Of a stretch of DNA of 64,000 bases, positions 35,613-46,921 are shown piece by piece. The position numbers and the translations under genes were made by a program. The notes under the pieces were generated by a model. It saw only the letters and a program-made list of their open reading frames with translations. It was not told the origin of the DNA and did no database searches. The stretch lies in NCBI GenBank assembly GCA_025330725.1, contig JAIWND010000012.1, forward strand, positions 1 to 64,000, written 5' to 3'. Numbering within the stretch: position 1 is the first letter of the stretch; the number at the start of each line of letters is the position of its first letter. The stretch is from Chlamydoabsidia padenii (lineage: Eukaryota > Mucoromycota > Mucoromycetes > Mucorales > Cunninghamellaceae).

Positions 35613-35878
35613 TCATCTAGTTTTGATACCAAATTTAGGATTAGTCTCTTTTTTTTTTTTTACCCCATTTTAATAAAACGAATATGACTTTAAAAGTTTT
35701 ATGTGTGTGTGAGCTCAAGTGTTTGACAGGGGTGGTGTCATGTGAATACATATACAATACATACCATAGGATAGAAGGCACTGTACTTTGATTAATAAAG
35801 TAATGTCTCGTCCCCTTCCACTTTATGAAGAGGATTGGATCTCTTTGGGCATGATTTGAATCTTTCTTTAACGAAATA

Positions 35879-35893
35879 TCGGGATTTGAAATC
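35879..35893 (+). promoter_or_regulatory. GCGGGATTTSAA motif (exact core)
   Basis: TCGGGATTTGAAATC, first of a close pair, with no start codon of a recognised gene at the usual spacing. Confidence 0.45.
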
Positions 35894-36022
35894 AACGGTT
35901 CCACGATCCCTTTATACACCTTTGCCTGTTTGTGCCACTGTATCTGTTCTTCTCCTTCATACACATGTGTCCTTCATTATCCGTTTTCTTTTTTTTTTTT
36001 CTTTTTTTTTTTGCTTCTCCGT

Positions 36023-36039
36023 GGCGGGATTTCAATATT
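36023..36039 (+). promoter_or_regulatory. GCGGGATTTSAA motif (exact core)
   Basis: GGCGGGATTTCAATATT, second of the pair, 144 bp downstream of the first. Confidence 0.45.
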
Positions 36040-36752
36040 GCATGAAAGAGAGAGAAAGACTTGCACGGCTATAGATATGTAAGCAACAAAGTCATCGTTA
36101 AAAGACCGATTCAGATCGTCAATAGATAAAATCTGATAGAACCGGGTTTCTTCACCTACCATACCCAACTGGGCAATAGTTTTTTTGAACTAATTCGTAG
36201 GATCATGAGTTACGCTAAGCCAAGAATATCATATCTTTATTTCTCTCAAGTCACAGTTGAACAATAGGAATGTTGTCTATCATTATCGGGGCTGTTACAC
36301 AAATAGATAAACCGAAAAAAAAGGTGCATTCTTTTAAGGGTTGTAAAAGTGGTGGCTCTTGTTCTTTTAGCGCTCATTAAATATATTTCAGATGCCTTTT
36401 CTGCAAATTCAGATGCCTTTCAACTCCCGACGTCTGGGAGCATTTGGCATTTTCTCTTTTTCCATTCTTTGAGAAATAAAGAACAGTTTTTTTTTTTCTT
36501 TTCCAGGCCTAACACAGGAATAAAATTGGAGTTTTTATTCGTATTAAAGAGTCATTACATAAAAAAAGTGATCCAGTAGAGAAAATGGGGATAGATCAAG
36601 TGCCATGTCCATCCAACAGACGATTCATGCTTCACATACTCCGAATTGCCAGCATGTCCTAAAAGGATTTCATTGGTTGAGACAATTCAAACGCCGAATT
36701 TTTCTCCCACGTTGACGTCTTGTCAAAATAAATTTTATCCTGTGCGCGATAA

Positions 36753-36760
36753 TATATAAA
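36753..36760 (+). promoter_or_regulatory. TATA box of P5C dehydrogenase gene
   Basis: TATATAAA, 83 bp upstream of the ATG, followed by a pyrimidine-rich start region. Confidence 0.5.
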
Positions 36761-36842
36761 CCCTCTTCTTCCCTTTACTTTTTACTTTTTATATTTTACT
36801 CTCTCCTTTATATATATTACTTTTTACATACAAATTATTACT

Positions 36843-38695
<1,853 letters not shown>

Positions 38696-38909
38696 AAAGA
38701 ATGGGTTATTATGCAGGCATTATTAGGATTAGATAGAACAAATAGTAAACTAGGTTGTTAGCATTTATTTTATAAGTATAGTGTATATTATTTATAAACT
38801 GTTAACAATAAAAAACCTTATATTATATCACACTTCTTTGAACGCATGAATGATTGTCCAAACCTTTCATTGTAGACTCAGCCAAAAGGCCTCCGACTTG
38901 GTTCAGGTT

Positions 38910-38922
38910 ATTGAAATCCCGC
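38910..38922 (-). promoter_or_regulatory. GCGGGATTTSAA motif, PH-protein promoter
   Basis: ATTGAAATCCCGC on the plus strand, exact core with C at S, 70 bp before the ATG at 38992. Confidence 0.58.
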
Positions 38923-38991
38923 TCGGCGATAAATGTTCACATCAATTTTTTTTTCTCGTTTTGCTCTTTTCTTCCCCGTCTTCTTCTGATC

Positions 38992-41845
38992 ATGGCAGAA
39001 GATATATCCAAACATAGAATCCAATGCTCTTATCGTATTATTATTGGTCCTTTCAATGAAGAAACACCATGCTTGTCTCAAAACTCACAAGCCTGTCATC
39101 CCGATACCGACACCCTGCAGCCTACAGCGATGTAAGTACCCAACCAAGTTTTATCAAGTTATGATACATTTACCTTACTTTTTTTTTAGGCATAGCTCTG
39201 CAACAGCAAGAAAGGACATAGCATCCTATTGGATACACCATCATTCTCAAGATACAACGGCCCAGGATCATCTCGGCCACTCGTCGGAAACCAGTAGTTA
39301 TCCAGCTTTCAACGTGGATCACTCAACAACCCAAACAACTGGGTCTTTGCCAATGCTTTGCAGTCATGATGGACAAGAAGAGGTAGCTCATCCGGACTTG
39401 ATTAACAAGAATACCACGTCAAGCAGCACTCAGCAACCCCTCTTTTGTGACACAGCTCAACTCTCAACACAGATACAGACCGACAGAGTGATCAAGCAGG
39501 ATGCATTACTATGTATGGGTTTGATCAGAAGCGGCAATGAAAACTTACCAACACGTTACAAAAAACGAGATGCCAACTCTTATAAACGACAAGAAGACTG
39601 GCGGCAATTGGAAACGGTTTTAACTTCAGCTGCATTGGCATGCTATGATTCTACAGTAAGTTGAAAAAAAAAAAAAAAAAAAAAAGTCAAATCCATTCAT
39701 AATATCATTAACCTTTCTTTCTTCTTTTTTGACGCTTAGGCATTGTCTTGGCCAGATAAAACTCTAGTACATTGGATTCCTCTCAACGATCAAGATGATC
39801 CCGATCTCTCTTTATATTTGCTCTCTTCGTCGGACTTTACCTTTTGTATCCAATACACATCGGCACACACCAATCAGCCTCTTACTTTGATCTTCCGTGC
39901 ACGATCCTTTGGTTTATGTCAAGAATGGTATATGACCCTTTATCAACTCTTCCCCACCAAATCAAGAAAACCTCTTCCTCAAACATGTGACATCTATCTC
40001 CCGACCCTTGATTTACGTGTACACCTTCCACTATCAACTGATCATCATATTATCACAATGGACCAAGTCAAAGAAACTGTGGTTGACTTTTTACAACTGG
40101 ATCCAAACTGGCGGGCTTCATTTGGGAAGGGACATTCGGATTTTTCACTATGTTGGACTCGAAAAGATCGTGCTGAATGGATCTTTTGGAATACATCGGT
40201 GGATAGGACTTGTCGATCTGACTCGATCTTTTGCCCTCAACTTATTGAAAAGGTAAAATAATAACTAATACAACTTTACAATTCTCATCTTCTCTTGATA
40301 GAGTCATCAACTTGAATTGCGGCCTGCCCAACATACACCTCATACAATCGTCTTGAATGACAACACTTCACTCCAGGTACTCTACTTTTACAAAAAAAAA
40401 AAAAATAATAACAACTCTTCTTTCTCTAATATACTTTTTATTTATGTTAGGAGCCACCACCATGCGAAGGATTCCTCACCATGATGACAGATTTCGAAGG
40501 ACGAAGACTGAAACCTTGGGCCCCTCAACACTACTACTTTGCCTCGTTTGGTCGGCTTCTTTTTGTCATACCCAGCGACAAAGCCATAGTACCTGACTCC
40601 AAGAACTTTGCAAACATGTCTTCCATCGATCCTGATGCGACTGGACTGGGCTCTTTTTATATGGATTGGGTAGAAAACGATCCTTGGGTGAACATGGTCA
40701 CTCCCTTTGCTCTGACCGGGGGGCAACTCGATGAAATTGACCGACGAACTAGGCTGATGACGGCTGCATTTGGGTACATTGACTTGACACAACTGGCGTA
40801 TATACAACGATCTACTGATCAGCACTATCATGATTTATCGGGGGATGTATCATCTGGATTACATGCCGATCCTTCCTCCTCCTCATCTTTACTACAACAT
40901 CACAATGGCGAACCAATGGACTCTTCTCGGCAGCAACTTCATTCTATGGAACTGGTTATGAAAAATGGGATCACTATACGTTTAAAGGTAAGATCAGGCA
41001 CACATAGATACACACATTTGTATGTTTATCTAAAACACGGCCATTCTAACTTTTTTTTGATAATCTTTTCTTTGATCTAGGCATATTCTAGTGATACGTG
41101 TGATTTGTGGATAACTTGTATATCTAATCTGATGCTGTATTCTAATGCTTCTGTAGAAGCCACTCGAGACGCAACAACATACTCACCAGATAAGGAAGCT
41201 CCTACCGTGCCATCTTCTGTTGGTGAATCTTCTGTCTCTATCGACACACGCATATGGAGTCTTTGCCTTTATACCCAATGTCATGAAGTGGCGGTAAATA
41301 AAGCATATAGGTATGTAACGTCACTCTAATAACCTCTTTTTCTTTTTTCTTTTTTGTAGAAATCCGGAATACTCTACATCCAGTCCAAAGGCGCCTTTAG
41401 TCAGAAACACTTTGTCCTAACGGTGGATGGTCAACTACATTACTTTAATGTGTATAAACGGGCGGGAGACAATGGCAAGCCAATCCGAACGGGGCTACAT
41501 GATCGAAAAGGCATTCTGGAGTTGACTGGGGCGTATGTATACTCGGGGTTGGTCTCCTCCTTGGCCAACAAACAATCTCCCTTACTGGATCTGCCCTTAC
41601 GACTGTTTGACGATGGCGTTACCACCAACGATTCCAACGAAGACTGTCTGTTCACTATCTGGATCCCCAAACGTCGGCGTGTTTATTCGACTCGGCGACA
41701 AAACATCATTACCTACGGTCCACATCAACGATTCCCTTCAAAAGGTACGCGATGGCTATTCTTGGCACCCACTAGGCATGAAAAGGAACATTGGATGTGG
41801 GCAATTAGTGTGATTCAAGAACAGCTGTTACGGGGCCGTCAATGA
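38992..41845 (+). CDS. Spo71-like double PH-domain protein
   Basis: Seven exons (38992-39131, 39190-39655, 39740-40252, 40302-40376, 40451-40987, 41081-41293, 41360-41845) give 809 aa. A disordered Ser/Thr/His-rich N terminus (about 1-150) is followed by an AALACYDSTALSWPDKTLVHWIPL segment typical of the region before the PH domains in the Spo71/Mug56 family. A split PH domain follows (PPPCEGFLTMMTDFEGRRLK, HYYFASFGRLLFVIP, then DLWITCISNL). The C-terminal PH domain reads KSGILYIQSKGAFSQKHFVL, DGQLHYFNVY, ending HWMWAISVIQEQL with the invariant Trp helix. In yeast, Spo71 acts at the prospore membrane. Here it is probably a phosphoinositide-binding membrane protein. The family match is by architecture and key segments, not alignment. 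Confidence 0.72.
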
Positions 41846-42401
41846 TTGACCACTCATCTTGTTGTCCTTCTTCATTGGATCTGTAGTTTATAATGCCTAG
41901 CTGTATATAGTATGATTTATTCCCTTGTCCCTTCCCTTTTTTTTTTATATGGTAGTATCCCTTATGTATTATTGTTTTAAATAAACGACCGGAGGTCGCC
42001 GACTGGCGTCCATTTGGGCTCTATCTAGCGTTTTATAATGATTGGGTTATGATGGGCGCTGTTAGAGTGTAGGCATTGATTTTGGCTTGAATAGCAGAGT
42101 TGAAATCCTAAAGTGGGCAAAGACAAAAACAAAGTTTATAAATCTATCGAAGAAATTGACTATAAACTAGGTTTGTTTGTGGATTTATGGGGAAATGCTA
42201 GGCACAGAATCTAGGAAGAGCGCTACTCGCTCAATTGCTAAAGGATCCTAATGATCAAAGTCGCGATGTGGATACTAGGCATATTTCCAACACACTTTGC
42301 CGCAAAGGCCAAGTTCCAAAACCCTTATGTCGGTCAGTCCAGACTTGCGATGACTTTTATATGTCATTTGCAAGAGAGAAAGAAAAGTACGAAGAGACGA
42401 G
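41846..42401. other. Intergenic flank left of the foldback element
   Basis: Contains the AATAAA near 41979 for the PH-protein gene, then unremarkable AT-rich DNA with no open frame of note. Confidence 0.45.
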
Positions 42402-42457
42402 TCTTTCCCTTCACCCAGAAATCACGTAATTTGAAACCCAACCAGACTTGAAAATGA
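42402..42457 (+). repeat. Left outer terminal inverted repeat
   Basis: Includes ATCACGTAATTTGAA (42421-42435) and a downstream CTTGAAAATGA. It matches the reverse complement of the right terminus imperfectly over about 55 bp. Confidence 0.55.
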
Positions 42458-43803
42458 GTGCCGTTAAATCGCCTGAACAAAAAGATGCACTCCCCAACAA
42501 GCACCCCCACTTTGTACCAAAACACAAATCTCATTCTACATCCTTTTTTATTTTATTAAAAAAGTCAGGTCATAGAAAAAAATTTGACGGACAACTCAAA
42601 ACTTAATTCAAAATCCGCTTACTCTCGCCTGGAATCTTAAGAGAGTTCTACTGCCTTAATGAACAAGTGATGCTAATGACAAAAATGGCCATGAGCATTC
42701 CTTAGCCTATTTCCAACAAACTTTACATAATGGCCATTGTACCAAGTCCACTGTATGGAGCAGTATAGCCTCAAGATCGTTTTACCCTCACCTTTGTAAA
42801 AAAAAGTGGCAGAATGAAAAATTGACACACGAGACAAAACTTATTTCAAAACCCGCTTACTCTAGCCTGGAATCTTAAGAGAGTTCTACTGCCTTAATGA
42901 ACAAGTGATGCTAATGACAAAAATGGCCATGTGCATTCCTTAGCCTATTTACAACAAAGTTTCCATAATGACCATTGTACCAAGTCCACTGTATGGAGCA
43001 GTATAGCCTCAAGATCGTTTTACCCTTACTTTTGTCAAAAAAAATGTTGCAGAATGAAAATTGACACACGAGACAAAACCTATTTTAAAACCCGCTTACT
43101 CTCGCCTGGGATCTTAAGAGAGTTCTACTGCCTCAATGAACAAGTGACGCTAATGACAAAAGTAACCTTGTGCATTCCTTGGCCTATTTCTAACAAAGTT
43201 TCCATAATGACCATTGTACCAAGTCCACTGTATGGAGTATTATAGCCTCAAGATCGTTTTAACCTGACTTTTGTCAAAAAAATGTTGCAGAATGAAAAAT
43301 TGACACACAAGATAAAACTTATTTCAAAACCCGCTTACTCTCGCCTGGAATCTTGAGAGAGCTCCATTGCCTCAATGGAGGCGATACTGCTCCATACAGT
43401 GGACTTGGTATAATGTCCATTATGTAAACTTTGTTGTAAATAGGCTAAGGAATGCACATGGCCATTTTTGTCATTAGCATCACTTGTTCATTAAGGCAGT
43501 AGAACTCTCTTAAGATCCCAGGCGAGAGTAAGCGGGTTTTAAGCTAAGTTTTATCTTGTGTGTCAATTTTTCATTCTGCAACATTTTTTTGACAAAAGTC
43601 AGGTTAAAACGATCTTGAGGCTATACTGCTCCATACAGTGGACTTGGTACAATGGTCATTATGGAAACTTTGTTAGAAATAGGCCAAGGAATGCTCATGG
43701 CCATTTTTGTCATTGGCATCACTTGTTCATCAAGGCAGTAGAACTCTCTTAAGATCCCAGGCGAGAGTAAGCGGGTTTTAAACTAAGTTTTGTCTTGTGT
43801 GTC

Positions 43804-43858
43804 AATTTTCAAAGCCTGTCAGGAGTTCAATTTACGTGATGTATGGGAGAAGGAAAGT
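43804..43858 (-). repeat. Right outer terminal inverted repeat
   Basis: Plus-strand TTCAATTTACGTGAT with flanking GGGAGAAGGAAAG corresponds to the left terminus in reverse complement. Confidence 0.55.
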
Positions 43859-44038
43859 ACATGTCAAACCCCTGCGCTTCATTAGATGAGTGCATACATA
43901 TAGGAGTCTTTTTCTTATGGAGGTTGAAAAATGTTTCGTTATATCTCCTTAATTTAATTAGATCAAATGTGATAGACTGAGGGGGACTATATTATGAGAA
44001 ATCTATACAATGGACAACGAATGCTGATGATAGTTTGT
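43859..44038. other. Short intergenic stretch before OAT 3' end
   Basis: AT-rich 3' flank of the ornithine aminotransferase gene. Nothing else is seen. Confidence 0.4.
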
Positions 44039-45503
44039 TTAGTGATCTTTCTTCTTATTCTCAAGTTCTTTCAATGCTTCCCCAATAATTCTGACACCCT
44101 CCCGAATCTGTTCCTCTGTGATACACAGGGGCGGTGACAGGCGGATGGCGGTACCATGTGCTACCTTTGCCAAAAGACCTTTTGATTTCAACAAGAGACA
44201 AAGATCCGCTGCAGTATGTTCCGTTTTAGTAGGATCTACAACAATCGCATTCAATAGGCCACGACCACGCACTTGAAAAAAATAAAAATGTGAGCCCTTC
44301 TCTCTCTTTTTTTTTTTTCTCTCTTCTCTTCTCGGTCTTACCTGTCTCCAGAATCGGGCTTTTCAACCCTCGCAAACCTTCCCTAAAGATTTCACCTAGA
44401 CGTAAACTGTTTTCGATCATATTTTCTTCTTTGACAACTTCAAGTGCAGCCATTGCTACTGCACAGCCTAAAGGATTACCACCATAGGTTGATCCATGTT
44501 CACCAGGCTTGATGCAAAGCATAATGTCACGATCGGCCAACACGGCAGAAACGGGATAAACTCCGCCCGATAAAGACTTGCCAAGTAAAACAATATCTGG
44601 TCGAACAGCTTCATGATCCACGCATAATAGTTTGCCTGTGCGACCCATACCTGTTTGAATCTCATCAGCTATAAACAGGACATTGTGTTTTTTGCATAAA
44701 TCATAGCATTTCTTTATATACCCATCATCAGGTACGATAATCCTATGTCATCATGTTAGATCACTCACGTTACACCCCCTTTTTTTTTTTTGCTTGCTTA
44801 CCCTGCGTCCCCTTGAATGGGTTCCACCATGAATCCAGCCACTTTGCCTTGATTGGCCTCTAGGATCTTCTCAAGATCGTCCAAGCGATTGTACCTGAGC
44901 GGAGAACCTGTAGTGGGACAGCGAGCTCCGACCAATGGCAAAAAAGGACCAAATTCATGCACAGCGCTATGATCGGAAGACATTGAAATAGCGCCTGTGG
45001 TACGACCATGGAAATTGTTTTCACAGCTCAACACAATGGCCTGATTCTCAGGGATGCCTTTTTTGACATAACCCCATCGACGTGCTAATTTTATTGCGGT
45101 CTCGGCTGCTTCGGCCCCAGTATTGGTAGGTAACACCATGTCGTAACCAAAGATTTCAGTTATTTTCTTGGCATAGGATCCAAACATGTTGTTGTAAAAG
45201 GCTCGAGAGGATAATGTGAGTTGTTGAGCTTGGTAGCACAAGGCTTTTATGATCTTGGGGTGACAATGCCCAAGATTAGTCGCACTGCATGAGGACAGAA
45301 AATCCATGTATTTTCTGCCTTCAGGGTCCCAGACCCAAATTCCTTGTGCCTTGGAAAATACAATTGGTAATGGATGGTAACTATTCGACGGAGAATGAAA
45401 AAACTGTGAGTCTTTTTTTAGGTGGGTAGCCGAAAAGATCATACTTGTGAGCACCATAAGTTTCTTCTAGTTCAATAATACTCTTGCTGGATAGGTTAGA
45501 CAT
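44039..45503 (-). CDS. CAR2: Ornithine aminotransferase
   Basis: Exons 45445-45503, 44802-45380, 44342-44742 and 44039-44271 give 423 aa, as in yeast Car2 (424). It is a PLP-dependent class III aminotransferase converting L-ornithine and 2-oxoglutarate to glutamate semialdehyde and glutamate. Family blocks include [80 protein letters not shown], and [15 protein letters not shown]. The PLP lysine lies in [34 protein letters not shown] and [12 protein letters not shown] follow. The N terminus lacks a presequence, so it is cytosolic as in yeast. Its product is the substrate of the P5C dehydrogenase encoded 5 kb away. Confidence 0.97.
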
Positions 45504-45740
45504 TTTAGAAAATAAAAAATTGCAAAGTAAAAAAGAGGAGTAATGAAATGAAAGAAGGGAGGAATGACTTTATATTCTTTCTCTAACCCCCTTTTCTGTT
45601 CTTGTTCATTTCATTGTCAATCAAACCAACATGCCGTCTTCCGACCCTTCACATTTAGCTATTATAGCTATTATGACGGAAGAGATCTCGGGAACATGAT
45701 GTGATCCTCTAAAAAAAATAAGACAGAAAAATTAGTTACT

Positions 45741-45758
45741 GGGCGGGATTTGAAAATT
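45741..45758 (+). promoter_or_regulatory. GCGGGATTTSAA motif, OAT promoter
   Basis: GGGCGGGATTTGAAAATT, exact core, 238 bp from the OAT ATG. Confidence 0.55.
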
Positions 45759-46721
45759 CAGGGGTAATTTTGATCCCCTACTTTTACTTCAAGTCGGTCC
45801 ACTTTACTCCGTAGCATGACAGAATCATACTTTCGAAAATAGATCAAGGAAAGAAAAACAGTATTGAAATATAAACAAACTGGTTCTTCATTTCTTTTCC
45901 CTCCTTCGGTTTCCATTCGGATTTCGCATACTGGAGACAATGACTCGTTCGATCTCGATCCGTCATTCTAATATTAGTTTCCAACTTTTTTCTAGCTCTT
46001 AAAATACATCAGCCCACAAAACTTGATACTTAAAAACCCCAAAACCTTTTGCCTCCTTTAGTTTTAGCTACCTGCAAAAGATCCTGTGCTTGTCAGTGTT
46101 AGCAAAAAATGTTTATGCATGAATAATGTTCAAGTCCCGACATGGCCATTCCATTTCAAAATAAGCTTTGTTTAAAGAGGATGTCAACCACAAGGTGAAT
46201 CACTTGGCTATTTCGAACTAAGAATGATTGCAAAATCAATGATATCATTGGTAAAAAGTAAAAGACCGCGATTCCCTGGGGTTCTATTCCAAGAAGCCAT
46301 CTATAAAAAGAAAAGAGTACGTATTCATCAGCACAAAACGGAAACTAGAAGGGCTCATGTGAGTAATAAGTATAATTGGAACATAAAGATGTATTAAATA
46401 ATCCTCATAAGAAGGTTGGAGATGTCTCTTATTTTATTATGTCGTCATGACTTGAAAAAGCAGGTGTGGAGGATCATGTAGGGAATATTGGTATGCCAAC
46501 TGCATTCAGCGGTCATCCGACATCATCATTGTGTCTAAACTGTTGTCTTGAGATTGAAGAGGGCGTTCGATTCACCTTTCTCATGTCTTTTTTTTTTTTT
46601 TTTTTTTTTTTTTTGGTCTGTAAAGGGGTTCAAAAGATGGATCGACCAAAACCGTAAGGAGAAGGTGAGTCAGGGGATGGATGGGACATTATTTTTGAGT
46701 TAGCACGACTTATTTATGCAA

Positions 46722-46736
46722 GCGGGATTTAAATTC
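46722..46736 (+). promoter_or_regulatory. Motif variant downstream of SPT7
   Basis: GCGGGATTTAAATTC (A at the S position), near the SPT7 3' end. No start codon is nearby, so its role is unclear. Confidence 0.35.
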
Positions 46737-46921
46737 ACGACATCATTAAACCATTGATTTATTCTATGGAAGTCAAAGAGATACAATATAAGGCATGTAC
46801 CATTGTTTTATTATTGTAGTAAAAAAAGTGTGGGGAAGTATAGATACTATATGTACATGGATTGGAATGGAATGGGGATAAAGTTAAAAAAAAAAAAAAA
46901 TACAGAGGGAGAATATAGAGG

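Larger units (their letters stand above)
35613..36842. other. Intergenic region MAPEG to P5C dehydrogenase
   Basis: 1.2 kb with two exact motif cores close together: TCGGGATTTGAAATC (35879-35893) and GGCGGGATTTCAATATT (36023-36039). Both are more than 800 bp from the P5CDH ATG, so they may mark an unannotated transcript. A TATA box (TATATAAA, 36753-36760) lies 83 bp before the P5CDH start. A 63-codon minus-strand frame ending near the second motif is not convincing. Confidence 0.5.
42402..43858. mobile_element. Foldback repeat element: tandem about 239-bp units in head-to-head arrangement with degenerate outer TIRs
   Basis: Forward units begin with TTGACACACRAGA-like sequence at 42584, 42822, 43061 and 43300, a spacing of 238-239 bp. 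The fourth is cut at a palindrome (CTCCATTGCCTCAATGGAG, 43362-43380). Beyond it the same unit continues in reverse complement, partial at about 43383-43566 and complete at 43567-43805. Recognisable blocks within each unit are CGCTTACTCTCGCCTGG, CAAGTGATGCTAATGAC, CAAGTCCACTGTATGGAG and CCTCAAGATCGTTTTA. Outside lies a degenerate inverted pair, CTTTCCCTTCACCCAG...ATCACGTAATTTGAA at about 42402-42457 and its complement at 43804-43858. There is no transposase ORF. It is best read as a non-autonomous DNA transposon or foldback element. Confidence 0.75.
45504..46921. other. Intergenic region OAT to SPT7
   Basis: 1.4 kb. An exact motif core GGGCGGGATTTGAAAATT lies at 45741-45758, 238 bp upstream of OAT. 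Variants are TTCAAGTCCCGA (46129-46140) and GCGGGATTTAAATTC (46722-46736). A poly-T run lies at about 46589-46614. The 63-codon plus-strand frame at 46466 is interrupted by that run and not supported. Confidence 0.5.

Noticed and set aside
36001..36168. 63-codon minus-strand ORF (MGMVGEETRFYQILS...)
   Set aside because: It ends in translated poly-T/poly-A sequence and runs through an exact promoter motif; no splice signals or homology.
42931..43245. 104-codon plus-strand ORF inside the foldback element
   Set aside because: The translation simply repeats with the 239-bp unit (AYLQQSFHN / PISNKVSIM) and has no transposase or other domain.
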